Source: Planifilum fulgidum
GTDB lineage: Bacteria > Bacillota > Bacilli > Thermoactinomycetales > DSM-44946
DNA: 64,000 nucleotides
Reading direction: 5' to 3'
Assembly: GCF_900113175.1 (NCBI RefSeq)
Contig: NZ_FOOK01000013.1
Coordinates: forward strand, 1-64,000
A program made the translations under genes and the position numbers. The notes under the pieces are model-generated. The model did no database searches. It was not told the origin of the DNA and saw only the letters and a program-made list of their open reading frames with translations. Shown here piece after piece: positions 26,921-35,987 of this stretch (position 1 is its first letter; every line of letters begins with the position of its first letter).

Positions 26921-28732
26921 TCACACAGCCTTTCCGCTTTCACTTCCCCTGTGCCGTTCCAAAAACTCGAGGATGCGGCGATACACCCTGATCTCGTTCT
27001 CCTTTTTCGTAAATCCGTGCCCTTCGTCTTCCAGCACGAGATATTCCACGCCAACTCCCCTTTTCTTCAGGGCGGCGACGATTTGATCCGACTCCGCCCT
27101 CACCACCCGGGGATCGTTGGCTCCCTGAATGATGAGCATCGGTTTCTTCATGTTTTTCAGGTACGTGATCGGGGAATCTTCCGTCAGTTTCTCCCTGTTT
27201 TCCACCGGATCGCCGACCAACTGTTTCATCGACGGCTTCCAGAAATCGGGGACCGATTCGATAAAGGTAAACAGATCGCTGGGTCCGAACAGGTCGACGG
27301 CGGCGCGCACGTATTCCGGATGGCGTCCGGCCAGAAGCAGGGTCATATAGCCGCCGTAGCTGCCGCCGACGACAAACAGCTTATCCCGCTCCGCGATCCC
27401 CTGCCGAAAGAGCCACTCCATCCCCGCCACACAGTCGAGGCGAGGGCCTCCCCCCCAATCCCTTTCCACCATTTTGCGGAAGCGTTTGCCGTATCCGGTG
27501 CTGCCGCGAAAGTTGGGGGCGAAAATGGTGTAGCCCCGTGCGAGGAGAAACTGGAACAGGGCCCGGAACCGCTTGCGCTCCGCCCACTGGGGACCGCCGT
27601 GGGGCCAAAAGATCGCATACCCGTTGGCCCTCTCCGGCTTGGCCCGAAAGAGGAGGGCCTCGATTTTTAGGCCGTCAAAGGAAGGATAAGTGACCACTTC
27701 GGGCTCCACCATGGCCTCTCTGGAAACGCCCATCACCCGGTTGTCCGTCAGAGCTTCCCAACCGCCGCCCGGCCGTTTCCGGAAGAGGTTCGGGGGAACA
27801 GTGGCACCGCGCCCGAGCAGATAGAGGGTGCCGCTCTCGGCGACGTGCAGCTGATCCACGATGTCCACGGGCAACGAAACGGGAACGAGGGTCCGGTCAT
27901 CGGGCCGGAAGGCGTAAAGCCTGTCCGACACCCCTTTGACGGTCGAAATGTACAGCGTGCGGCTCGGGGCGTGCCATTTCAGATGCCTGGCCTCTTCCCG
28001 CTCAAAGGTGACCACGGGGGCAAACTCCCGCTTTTCAAGGTCAAAGCCGGCCACGTATGCGTACTCTTCGCCGTAGTCGGTCACAAAATACAAATGATTC
28101 TCACTCGTGTAGACGATGCTGGATACGATGTGCGCCTCCTCCGGATTCGGCGTGAGGGAAACCGCCTCTTCCCCCTTCTTGACAAAGCCGCACTGGTGCG
28201 TGTTGCTGAGCAACTTCACCCAGGCGAAACCGGTCTCCTTCGGACTTGCGGCAAGCAAATGTACCGGGGCATCCTGGCCGACGAGCAGGGTTTCGCATTT
28301 CCTTTTCGCCAAATCGTAGCGGCAAATATTCAAATAAGTGGGATTCCCCCGGCTCGTGTGGTAGTAGATGCGCTCCCCGTCTTCCAACAGATGGACGGCA
28401 AAAAATTTCTCCCTCGCCTTCGGTTCCAGAAGGGGGAGGGGATTTCCCCCTTCCGGCGGCAGTGCGTAGATGTGGAAGTTCTCGTCCCCGTCCCGGTCAA
28501 AACCGGCGATGATAAAGCGCCGTTTCGGATCGATCAGGACATATCCCACGTCCTGATCGACGGATGTCAACGGATAAGGATATGTTCGGGGCAGGTCCAT
28601 GGCCCACAGATTGAATTTTCCGCCCAGATTGCCGGCGAAGACGAGCTGTTTTTCGTCCTTGCTGACGGCGAAAAGCGTGATGTCGAAGGTGCGGAAAAAC
28701 TGCTCCGCGGCAGGCTTGGGAAACGAAAACAT
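26921..28732 (-). CDS. S9 family peptidase (acylaminoacyl peptidase type)
   Basis: A 603-residue cytosolic serine peptidase with an N-terminal beta-propeller (about 15-340; repeated DGERIYY/LYFVTDYGEE-like blades) and a C-terminal alpha/beta hydrolase domain (about 345-600). The nucleophile is the Ser in GGSYGGYM (near 457), the acid is in GANDPRV (near 540) and the histidine is in DEGHGF (near 572). The loop WPHGGPQ supplies the oxyanion hole. Such enzymes remove short or N-acylated residues from peptides. ATG 28732 follows GGAG by seven bases; longer frames lack an SD. No signal peptide is present. Confidence 0.92.
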   Translation of the reverse strand: MFSFPKPAAEQFFRTFDITLFAVSKDEKQLVFAGNLGGKFNLWAMDLPRTYPYPLTSVDQDVGYVLIDPKRRFIIAGFDRDGDENFHIYALPPEGGNPLPLLEPKAREKFFAVHLLEDGERIYYHTSRGNPTYLNICRYDLAKRKCETLLVGQDAPVHLLAASPKETGFAWVKLLSNTHQCGFVKKGEEAVSLTPNPEEAHIVSSIVYTSENHLYFVTDYGEEYAYVAGFDLEKREFAPVVTFEREEARHLKWHAPSRTLYISTVKGVSDRLYAFRPDDRTLVPVSLPVDIVDQLHVAESGTLYLLGRGATVPPNLFRKRPGGGWEALTDNRVMGVSREAMVEPEVVTYPSFDGLKIEALLFRAKPERANGYAIFWPHGGPQWAERKRFRALFQFLLARGYTIFAPNFRGSTGYGKRFRKMVERDWGGGPRLDCVAGMEWLFRQGIAERDKLFVVGGSYGGYMTLLLAGRHPEYVRAAVDLFGPSDLFTFIESVPDFWKPSMKQLVGDPVENREKLTEDSPITYLKNMKKPMLIIQGANDPRVVRAESDQIVAALKKRGVGVEYLVLEDEGHGFTKKENEIRVYRRILEFLERHRGSESGKAV

Positions 28733-28796
28733 CAAACATCTCCTCTCCTTCCCGGAAATCGGCGAGGGACGGGATCGGGCGCCACTGCCGCTCTTC

Positions 28797-29753
28797 TCAC
28801 CCGCTTCTTCCCGCCGTTTCCAGCTTATGCAAAAAACGTTCCTGCCGGACGGCCAGCTCCTGGGCTTCCTCGATGCCGACCTCCCGAAAGGAGACATGAC
28901 CGCCCGGGGGCAGTTGGGCCAGTTTCGGAAGATCCACCGAGATCACGGCGGCAATCTTGGCATAGCCTCCCGTCGTCTGACGATCCGCCATCAAAACGAT
29001 CGGCTGACCGTCCGCCGGCACCTGGACCGCGCCCATGGAGACGGCGTCGGAAAGGATGTCGGCCGACTCCCGGTGTTCGATTTCGGGTCCCCGCAGGCGG
29101 ATTCCCATTCGGTCGGACTGGGCCGTCACCTGATATTCACTCCCGAGGAAAGTCCGGATCCCCTTGGGTGTGAAGGCTTCTTCCTGGGGACCGAGAATGA
29201 CGCGGACTTCTTCCTTCCTGTTCCATCCGGGGATCCAATCGGCGGAAAGGCTCCGGCCAATGCGGCGGGAAGCCGCTCCTCCCTCTCCCCGCTCCAAGAC
29301 GTCCCCCCGACGGAGAGGTCTTCCCTTTATGCCTCCGATTTTCGCCCGGACATAGGTGGATTTGCTCCCCATCACGTTTTCACCGCAAATCCCGCCGGCC
29401 ACCGCCAAATAAGCCCGCATTCCGCTCAGCGCGCCCCGGAAGCGGAGAACGCTGCCCCGCTCCAGCACAAAGCTTTTCCACAGGGGGGCGGGAACGCCGT
29501 CCACCGTCGGCCCCAGATCGGCCCCGCACAGAGCAACGACGATATCATCCAATGCCTTGAGTTCAGGGCCGATCACCGTCATCTCCAGTCCCGCCTCCCC
29601 CCTTCGGTTGCCCACGAGGCAGTTGGCCACCTGCAGGGAAAAGGCGTCCATCGCCCCCGCCACCACCATGCCGGTGTGCTGGAATCCGATTCGTCCCAAG
29701 TCTTGCACAGTGGTCAACAGTCCCGGTTTCAACACTTTCAGCGCAGGTTTCAT
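28797..29753 (-). CDS. pxpC: 5-oxoprolinase subunit PxpC
   Basis: A 318-residue protein of the biotin-dependent carboxyltransferase-like (KipA) family, with the conserved start VLKPGLLTTVQDLGRIGFQ, the AMDAFSLQVANCLVGN segment and the C-terminal MADRQTTGGYAKI. Together with PxpA and PxpB it hydrolyses 5-oxoproline to glutamate with ATP, removing a damage product of glutamine. Last gene of the pxpB-pxpA-pxpC operon. The ATG at 29753 was chosen because the family motif begins directly after it; the frame to 29783 adds ten unmatched residues. Confidence 0.93.
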   Translation of the reverse strand: MKPALKVLKPGLLTTVQDLGRIGFQHTGMVVAGAMDAFSLQVANCLVGNRRGEAGLEMTVIGPELKALDDIVVALCGADLGPTVDGVPAPLWKSFVLERGSVLRFRGALSGMRAYLAVAGGICGENVMGSKSTYVRAKIGGIKGRPLRRGDVLERGEGGAASRRIGRSLSADWIPGWNRKEEVRVILGPQEEAFTPKGIRTFLGSEYQVTAQSDRMGIRLRGPEIEHRESADILSDAVSMGAVQVPADGQPIVLMADRQTTGGYAKIAAVISVDLPKLAQLPPGGHVSFREVGIEEAQELAVRQERFLHKLETAGRSG

Positions 29754-29848
29754 CGTTTCCGATCCAATCCTTTCTCGGGTCAAAGGGGTAGGCTGTCGGA
29801 TGCCGGCAGGGAGGCCGCTTCGTTACTTCCCGGCCCCTCCGGCCCGGA

Positions 29849-30631
29849 TCAGGACGGACCCAGCCACTCGCCGACCCTTCGGATCTCCACGCCCTCCGAC
29901 TGCAACGCTTCCCGGAGCCGACGGGCGAAGGCCAAGGCCTGGGGTTCGTCCCCGTGCACGCAGACGGTGTCGGCGCGGATGGAAATTTCCGTCCCATCCA
30001 CGGCGGTGACTTTTCTCTCCTTTACCATGCGAAGAACCCGTCTCACCGCCTCCTCCGGATCGCGGACCATCGCCCGGGGATCGGTGCGGGGGGTCAGCGT
30101 GCCGTCCGGTTGGTACGTCCGGTCGGCAAACACCTCCTCCGCCACCGTCAGCCCGGCGGCCCTTCCCGCCTCCACCAGGCGGCTTCCCGCGAGCCCAAAC
30201 AGAATCAGTCCGGAATCGACGGCGGCCACCGCTTCGGCAATGGCGGAAGCAATCCGCCTGTCCCGGCAGGCCATGTTGTACAGGGCGCCGTGGGGCTTCA
30301 CGTGTTGCAGCCGCTTTCCGCAGGCGCGGGCAAAGGCGGCGAGAGCTCCCACCTGATACAGCGTCATGTTGTAGACGTCCTTCGGCTCCACCTCCATCCG
30401 CCGGCGGCCAAATCCCAAAAGGTCCGGCAGACCGGGATGGGCTCCCAGTCCGACTCCCTTCTCCGCGGCGGCCTTCACGGTGCGCCCCATCACGTTGTGG
30501 TCTCCGGCGTGATAACCGCAGGCGATGTTGGCGGACGTGACAAACCGGAGTACCTCCTCATCCCTGCCGAGGGTGTAGGCGCCAAAACTCTCTCCCAGAT
30601 CCGAATTCAAGTCCACCATCCAACGGCTCAT
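29849..30631 (-). CDS. pxpA: 5-oxoprolinase subunit PxpA (LamB/YcsF family)
   Basis: A 260-residue subunit of the bacterial 5-oxoprolinase. Family signatures are VDLNSDLGESFG at the N-terminus, SANIACGYHAGDHNVM (about 33-48), GLGAHPGLPDLLGFGRR, KPHGALYN (about 113-120) and the C-terminal VCVHGDEP. ATG 30631 follows GGAGGG and shares the ATGA overlap with the end of pxpB, so the two are translationally coupled. Confidence 0.96.
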   Translation of the reverse strand: MSRWMVDLNSDLGESFGAYTLGRDEEVLRFVTSANIACGYHAGDHNVMGRTVKAAAEKGVGLGAHPGLPDLLGFGRRRMEVEPKDVYNMTLYQVGALAAFARACGKRLQHVKPHGALYNMACRDRRIASAIAEAVAAVDSGLILFGLAGSRLVEAGRAAGLTVAEEVFADRTYQPDGTLTPRTDPRAMVRDPEEAVRRVLRMVKERKVTAVDGTEISIRADTVCVHGDEPQALAFARRLREALQSEGVEIRRVGEWLGPS

Positions 30632-31365
30632 GCTTCTTCTCCCTCCGTGCAATCCCGGATTTCCACCAAATATGTCCCCCGGCGCACCTGTTCCTCGATC
30701 TCCCGGTATTCCTCCTCACCCACCGGCCGAAAGCGGAGCCGATCCCCCATCCGGAGCAGGATCGGCTCCTCCCGGTGCGGATCGTAGAGCCGGACGGGGG
30801 TCCGTCCGATCAACCGCCAGCCCCCCGGCGTCTCCAGGGGATACACGCCGGTCTGGTTTCCGGCGATCCCCACCGATCCCTCCGGAATGCGCGAACGCGG
30901 ACGCTCCAGCCGGGGCGCGGCGATTTTCCGCGACATCCCGCCCAGATAGGGGAATCCCGGAACAAAGCCCATCATGTACACGAGATAATCGCGTCCACTG
31001 TGCAGGCGGATCACCTCTTCCGGCGTCAGTCCGTTATGCTCCGCCACGAAGGACAGATCCGGCCCCCACTCCCCGCCGTACACCGTCGGCAGCACCACCA
31101 GCCGCGCGGGAGGAAGCCGAACCCGGTCCAGATCGGCCGCCAGGTCCGACAAGCGCTTCGCCAGCTCCTTATACCGAATCACATGGGGTCGATAAAAAAC
31201 GGTGACCGATCCATAGGCGGGCACCCATTCAACAACGCCGGGAGGAGCATTCTTCTCCAGATGGTGACAAAAGCCGCGCACCCTGCGGTGAACGTCCGGG
31301 TGAATCGCATCCCCCAGCCGCACCGTCACCGCCGTATCTCCCAGCGGTTTCACGGACAGGATCAC
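30628..31365 (-). CDS. pxpB: 5-oxoprolinase subunit PxpB (KipI-like)
   Basis: A 245-residue member of the KipI/PxpB family. Landmarks are the start VKPLGDTAVTVRLGD, LPTVYGGEWGPDL (about 92-104), YMMGFVPGFPYLGGM (about 131-145), and SVGIAGNQTGVYPLETPGGW (about 165-184), the last two lining the cyclophilin-like cavity. GTG 31365 sits eight bases behind AAAGGGGGAG. First gene of the operon. In Bacillus the homologue KipI also inhibits the sporulation kinase KinA, but PxpB is the better name here because pxpA and pxpC follow. Confidence 0.94.
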   Translation of the reverse strand: MILSVKPLGDTAVTVRLGDAIHPDVHRRVRGFCHHLEKNAPPGVVEWVPAYGSVTVFYRPHVIRYKELAKRLSDLAADLDRVRLPPARLVVLPTVYGGEWGPDLSFVAEHNGLTPEEVIRLHSGRDYLVYMMGFVPGFPYLGGMSRKIAAPRLERPRSRIPEGSVGIAGNQTGVYPLETPGGWRLIGRTPVRLYDPHREEPILLRMGDRLRFRPVGEEEYREIEEQVRRGTYLVEIRDCTEGEEA

Positions 31366-31736
31366 CGCGCTTTCTCCCCCTTTCGAAAATGGCCCCGACA
31401 GCCCGCGGGCCAACCGCCGCGGACGGAAAACCCTCCGACCTGCGCGGCGGCAATCCCGCGAACACGTTTCATTGATTCTACTTTTCTCTGTGATTCCCTT
31501 TCCCCTTCAAAGGAGAGCAATCTGTAAATTCTTTATGAATCCCGCCAAATCAACTTGCCGATTATCTTTTCCCCTGTATTATCCCCCGCCAGCGGACGGA
31601 TGAGGTCACAAAACCGGAATGCCCGGCCTAAGATGCCGTAAAAAACCCCACCGGTTCCTTTCCAGCCGGCGCCGTCCATCTTCCGGATCGCCGCATGCAA
31701 CGCAGTAAAAAAGGCCGGCTTCACCGGTCCTTCTCG
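31366..31736. other. Intergenic region upstream of pxpB without recognisable gene
   Basis: The 371-bp gap holds only short open frames with no SD, no known motif and no strong hairpin with a T-run. A 63-codon frame at 31533-31724 on the minus strand has a mixed composition and was not accepted as a gene. The pxp promoter must lie here but no clear -35/-10 pair was seen. Confidence 0.5.
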
Positions 31737-31949
31737 CTACGGATTTCTTAGTGTTGGGTCGTGGCGGCCACAGTTGCGGAGCACAATGGCGCCGTCATCA
31801 TCCAAGTGGAAGGTGATTCTCCAATCCACATCCCTGTCCCGGTTAACAAAAAATTGGGGATATGAACAATCAAAAAAACCATTCCCCACATTCGCCAGCG
31901 CAAGACGTTCTTCGTCCGAAAAATGTGCGGGAATGGCTTGCAAACGCAA
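31737..31949 (-). CDS. Small uncharacterised protein (HDPTL motif)
   Basis: A 70-residue reading frame, start TTG 31949, encoding MRLQAIPAHFSDEERLALAN, VGNGFFDCSYPQFFVN and an ending DDDGAIVLRNCGRHDPTLRN. The regular beta-strand pattern WRITFHLDDDGAIVLRN and the ordered start look like real protein, and similar short proteins exist as uncharacterised families. The SD (GAGGCGG) is acceptable. I cannot name a function; a link to a toxin-type fold is only a guess. The N-terminus may be shortened relative to relatives. Confidence 0.45.
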   Translation of the reverse strand: MRLQAIPAHFSDEERLALANVGNGFFDCSYPQFFVNRDRDVDWRITFHLDDDGAIVLRNCGRHDPTLRNP

Positions 31950-32033
31950 GGTCCGCCTCGGCGGCCGGTCGCCGCTGTGGGCGGCGCGAAGGGGGAATGC
32001 GGCGAACCTTCCAGTCCTTTTTTCAACCGGCTT

Positions 32034-32231
32034 TCACGATGCCATCCGACCGGCGCGTTTCCCTTCCATCAATTCCCTCTGTTCATCCGCCGTATATCGG
32101 GGGGCGTAACCCTTTCCGCATTTGGTGCAAACCAGATACGGCACCTTGAGCGGATAACCGTCGTCACAGCAGTGATAATACTCTTCGTGGAACTCCACCC
32201 TGATCCTCTCGCTGCAGCAGGGAGAAAGCAT
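32034..32231 (-). CDS. Small zinc-ribbon-like protein
   Basis: A 65-residue product with an N-terminal SPCCSERIRVEF, a second pair YYHCCDDGYPLKVPY and a CTKCGKGY knuckle; the six cysteines in CC, CC and CxxC could bind one or two zinc ions. ATG 32231 is six bases behind GGAGGGG, which decides it over the ATG at 32246. Role unknown. It is a single gene on the minus strand. Confidence 0.65.
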   Translation of the reverse strand: MLSPCCSERIRVEFHEEYYHCCDDGYPLKVPYLVCTKCGKGYAPRYTADEQRELMEGKRAGRMAS

Positions 32232-32356
32232 CCAGAACCCCTCCATTTGTTATATTTATCACATACTTAAACTCCCCATCCTCATCTCAAACGCCAAAAA
32301 ACCGGGAAATTTACGTGTTCTTAACTACATGATAAGGGAATTGGGGAAATTCATTA

Positions 32357-32372
32357 TGTGATATTGTTCACA
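32357..32372. promoter_or_regulatory. TGTGA-N6-TCACA palindrome (Fnr/Crp- or Rex-like site)
   Basis: A TGTGA-TATTGT-TCACA inverted repeat lies in AT-rich DNA in the 266-bp gap upstream of the zinc-ribbon gene. The spacing equals that of Crp/Fnr operators and of the Rex box core (TTGTGAANNNNTTCACAA), and Rex is encoded in this window. No matching promoter was confirmed. Confidence 0.4.
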
Positions 32373-32456
32373 ATAAATCCCCCGTTCATAGAATTTCCAT
32401 ATCCTTTCAAGATCGCCCGCTTACCTCTGATCGGCACGCGGGCGCGATCCCCGACG

Positions 32457-32485
32457 AAAAAACCCGCGGGACATCTTCCCGCGGG
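32457..32485 (-). terminator. Terminator of the CAP-domain protein gene
   Basis: A perfect 9-bp stem (32463-32471 with 32477-32485, loop 5) is followed on the minus strand by TTTTTTC. Confidence 0.92.
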
Positions 32486-32497
32486 CGGATTTACGCA

Positions 32498-33364
32498 TCA
32501 CTTGCCGATGAATTGCTGTGTCCAATAATGTCCGTAAGGGCCTCCCTTGGCGTAACCCACTCCGATGTGGGTGAACTGGGAACTCAATATGTTGGCGCGG
32601 TGACCGCTGCTGTTCATCCATCCTTTGACCGCCTCCTCCGGCGTCGGATAGCCGGCGGCGATATTTTCGCCTGCCGTCCGGAACCGGATGCCGAACTTCC
32701 TCATCATGTCAAAGGGAGAGCCGTAGGTGGGGGATTCGTGGGAAAAATACCCGTTGTCCCGCATGTCCTCCGATTTGACGCGGGCCACGCGGGACAATTC
32801 GACATCCACTTTCAAAGGCGCCAGCCCCCGTTGGGCCCGTTCCCGATTGACAAGTTCGACCACTTCCCTTTCGAAGGCCGAAAGGGCACCCGGAGGATGG
32901 TCGGTCTTGGAAACGGAGGGTTGCGGCGGATTCACCCGGCCGGTCGCCGCTGTGGAGGGCCGTTCCTCTTTTTTTCCGGCAGGAATCGCATTCGGCTTTT
33001 CTTTCCCGGGTTTCTCCCTCTCCGGCTTTTTGCTCTCGGCCTTTTCGCGGTCGCCCTTCGCTTTTTCCTTCGTCGGCTTCTCGCCGCTTTCATCCGGCTT
33101 TTCCTGCGTCAGTTCCATGTCTTCGTCGCCGGAAATTCCCTCCGGATCCGCAGAGCCCGGCAGGGCGGCGAGATCACCGGAAGCTTCCGCGGCTTGGGAA
33201 GGTTTTTCCTTTTCAAAGAAAACATCCGCTGCCCGGGCGTACAGCATCCCCGAGCAAAGGAACAGGACCAAAGTGATCAACCCGTATACGGGGAATCGTC
33301 TCCGCCTTCGTTGCACTCGTCTGGTTCTCCTGGGAGGCAGGGGTCCGTTGAGGCGGGAATGCAA
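32498..33364 (-). CDS. CAP (SCP-like) domain protein, membrane-anchored or secreted
   Basis: The 288-residue protein has an Arg-rich N-terminus, one hydrophobic helix (about 27-48, FPVYGLITLVLFLCSGMLY), a long low-complexity linker rich in E, K, P and G (about 55-155), and a C-terminal CAP domain (about 165-286). The domain shows ELVNRERAQRGLAPL, FSHESPTYGSPFDMM, AGENIAAGYPTPEEAV, MNSSGHRANIL and GHYWTQQFIG. The Bacillus relative is YkwD. TTG 33364 sits behind GGAGGAG. The linker suggests passage through the thick cell wall. Function of bacterial CAP proteins is mostly unknown. Confidence 0.9.
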   Translation of the reverse strand: MHSRLNGPLPPRRTRRVQRRRRRFPVYGLITLVLFLCSGMLYARAADVFFEKEKPSQAAEASGDLAALPGSADPEGISGDEDMELTQEKPDESGEKPTKEKAKGDREKAESKKPEREKPGKEKPNAIPAGKKEERPSTAATGRVNPPQPSVSKTDHPPGALSAFEREVVELVNRERAQRGLAPLKVDVELSRVARVKSEDMRDNGYFSHESPTYGSPFDMMRKFGIRFRTAGENIAAGYPTPEEAVKGWMNSSGHRANILSSQFTHIGVGYAKGGPYGHYWTQQFIGK

Positions 33365-33690
33365 ACGGGAACTCCTCCTTCCATGGAATTTGCCATCTCT
33401 TGAAAAATGAATCCTCCTTCTTCACTAGGAAAAACGGTGGCAACCGAATGAAAGGTTCGCAAAAAGAAAAATTTCCTATAAATGACGTCGGTTTGGGGCC
33501 GGGATCCGCTCCGCTTGGCGCCCGGATTGAACCTGAGGTTTTGGATTGGCGAAACCGCAGGGAAAAAGCACAACCCCCCTGGCCGCTCCCTGTCCAAGCG
33601 GACGCCTTCGTCTTCCAGGGAGGGACTTGCGGAAGAAGAGCTGCGGCCCATTCTCCCTTCAGGACCGGACCCCCGCGGTTCTCCGGCCGA
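33365..33690. other. Intergenic region without recognisable gene
   Basis: The 326 bp between the CAP-domain gene and the end of the AlkP-like gene contain overlapping short frames on both strands, none with a fitting SD or known motif. An SD (GGAGGAG) belonging to the CAP gene lies at the left edge. Nothing else is supported. Confidence 0.5.
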
Positions 33691-35859
33691 TCACCCGCCT
33701 CTTCCCTCCTTCGCAACGGACCACTCCCGGAAGGCGATGATCAGGAACGGGACGACGGCGTAGATGATGGCCGTCGCGGCGGAGACCAGCCCCGAATCGT
33801 TCAGGGCCAGGGCGGCAAGAGCCCCTGCGCCGATGGAAGCGAAGCCGTTGTACAGCTTCGGATAATGTTCCTTCATCCACTTCAATCCCCGGAACGGTCG
33901 GTACGAAATGAGGGTCAGGACAAACAGGGAGGTGAGCAGCACCTTCCCCCAGGAAGAGACGCGCAACAGGCGAAGGTTAACCTCCAGCTTGCGCATGATG
34001 ATATGGGCGATCTCATCCACATCCCCCGCCATCAGGTAGGAAAGGGCCCGGCCGATGTGGGAGGGTTGGTCGTCAAACAGCAAATTCACTCCGATCAAAA
34101 GTCCCGCCCCCAGAAAGAGGAAAACCAGGGCGATCCAATACCATTTTTCTTGTTGATTCCGGCGGAAAAACCGAAAATAAGCGGTGCCAAAACCGACGGC
34201 GGAGGCCAGGGCTCCTCCCGCATTGGTCCCCCAGAAGGGAGCCGCAAAAAAGAAGACCAACGCCAAAAAGAAAAGGGCCACCGGCAACCGGCTCCCGCCC
34301 TGCCTGCGCTCCAGCCAGGCGGCACAGGACAGAATGGCCGAACCGAGAACGATTCCCATATACTCGTTGCCGATTCCGTAATAGCGGGCTCCCTTGATGG
34401 GATCGTAACCGAGAAAGGATTTTTCAATCAGCGTCCCCCCGAAGATCCCGTCGAGGACAACCGGGACGCATCCCAAAATCCCCAACGCCAACAGCAGGGG
34501 GACAACGGGCAGCCGCCGCAATGCCGCCGTCAAAAACAGGGCGAGGGTCCCCACCGTCAACAGAAACCCCCAGGTGTGCGGAATCGACGCCCCGGAAATC
34601 AAAAGGAGAAGAAAGGGGAGAACAAGCATGGCGATCAACAGGCCCTGGATCGCTTCCCAAAAACGGTGCCATCTGCGCCAAAGGATCACGAGACTGCTGA
34701 GCAAAACGGCAATCTGAAACACGATAAAGGCGGAAATGACTGAAGCGCGCATCCCGTAAATCGTGTGGACGCGCTCCATTTCCCGGAAAAATTCATCGAT
34801 CGATCCGTCGACCACCCGCATCGGCCGCCCCAGCATCGGGTCCGGAAGCGGGATGCCGAAGGCGTCGAGGACGGTGGGGGCCAGGTCCACGTTGCTGACG
34901 AGGCCCTCCCGCCGGGTAGTGGGGGAATAAAGAAGGCCGCGTTCGCCCCCGGGCCGATACCAGATCAGCGGCGCCAGCACTTCCTTTCCCCCGGGGTCGG
35001 CGGATGATCCGGGGGATACCAGCACCAATTGCCGCTCCGGCGTCAAGAGCGCCATCACTCGCCCCAGGAAGCGGTCCATCTCCTTCAGCACTTCCAGGCG
35101 GACCGCCCGATAACGATCGGTGGCCATCTCGGCGGATATGCGGTCCAACCGGTAGAGATCCCCAAGCTCAACCACGACGAGGGAGGGAGCTTTCCATTTC
35201 TTAAGGCAGTCGAGCAAATAGGAATAATTCGTCTTCACGCCGAAAGGGCGGCGGGAATCGACGAGCAGCGTTTCCCGCCCGATGCTCCCCACGGGAGTGA
35301 TCCCCCGGGCGTCCATGGTCAGAAAGGGGGCCCAGCGCACGGCCGTCTCCCCTTCATCCAGGTTGCCAAGCACCGCCGTGCTCCGTCCCGCCCGGCGGAG
35401 CGCTTCCCCCAAGGCGCCGGGGGACATCCGATAATTTCCCGCTTCATTCTCCCTTATGTAGCGGTGGACCGCCGGATAAACCACCGCCCGATCCGGCGGT
35501 ATTAAACCCGTACGCATGGCGTAACGATCTCCCGCCAGCTCCCCGTCGATCCGTTCCCCCGTCTGGTAAAAGGTCGCATCCGTCGGCGCGGAGATCCGCG
35601 TCCCCGCCCCCATGGTGGCGTAAATATGGGCATCCCATTCCCTTTTGCCGGTCTTGAGATTCATCCCGGCCACGGCTCCCCGCTCCAAGAGAGCGCGAAA
35701 ATGGGGAAGGGACTCCTCCCTCAGGTCGGACAGCGTCAGGCCGTTGATGATGATCATCCAAATCTGACGGGGCGAATCGGCCTCCTCAGCCCGAACCGCA
35801 CCGCAGGAAACCGACCAGATGAGTTGCGTCACCAACGCAATCAGCCAAAGGATCCGCAC
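33691..35859 (-). CDS. Polytopic membrane protein with extracytoplasmic alkaline-phosphatase-fold domain
   Basis: The 722-residue protein starts with a signal-like helix (about 1-22). Residues 30-365 look like an AlkP/sulfatase-superfamily fold: IWMIIINGLTLSDL, LVVVELGDLYRLD, LVLVSPGSSADPGG and VSNVDLAPTVLDAFGIPLPD, the last two resembling the metal-binding and C-terminal motifs of this superfamily. However, the usual nucleophile segment is not obvious. About ten membrane helices follow (375-715). Such a layout suggests transfer or removal of a phospho-group on a lipid or wall polymer outside the membrane. No operon partner: a gap with DnaA boxes lies upstream. Not otherwise recognised. Confidence 0.7.
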   Translation of the reverse strand: MRILWLIALVTQLIWSVSCGAVRAEEADSPRQIWMIIINGLTLSDLREESLPHFRALLERGAVAGMNLKTGKREWDAHIYATMGAGTRISAPTDATFYQTGERIDGELAGDRYAMRTGLIPPDRAVVYPAVHRYIRENEAGNYRMSPGALGEALRRAGRSTAVLGNLDEGETAVRWAPFLTMDARGITPVGSIGRETLLVDSRRPFGVKTNYSYLLDCLKKWKAPSLVVVELGDLYRLDRISAEMATDRYRAVRLEVLKEMDRFLGRVMALLTPERQLVLVSPGSSADPGGKEVLAPLIWYRPGGERGLLYSPTTRREGLVSNVDLAPTVLDAFGIPLPDPMLGRPMRVVDGSIDEFFREMERVHTIYGMRASVISAFIVFQIAVLLSSLVILWRRWHRFWEAIQGLLIAMLVLPFLLLLISGASIPHTWGFLLTVGTLALFLTAALRRLPVVPLLLALGILGCVPVVLDGIFGGTLIEKSFLGYDPIKGARYYGIGNEYMGIVLGSAILSCAAWLERRQGGSRLPVALFFLALVFFFAAPFWGTNAGGALASAVGFGTAYFRFFRRNQQEKWYWIALVFLFLGAGLLIGVNLLFDDQPSHIGRALSYLMAGDVDEIAHIIMRKLEVNLRLLRVSSWGKVLLTSLFVLTLISYRPFRGLKWMKEHYPKLYNGFASIGAGALAALALNDSGLVSAATAIIYAVVPFLIIAFREWSVAKEGRGG

Positions 35860-35987
35860 ACCGCATTCCCCGCTTCGGCAACACGCCCGATCCGGTTTGC
35901 ACAGAGATCATCCGCACGTCCATCACGGGCCGGACATTCATCGGACACTACCTAGAATACCCTTCCCTTTGGTCTCTATCCGTCGCG

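Noticed and set aside
31533-31724. A 63-codon frame on the minus strand upstream of pxpB
   Set aside because: No SD, no recognisable motif and no neighbour that would support it.
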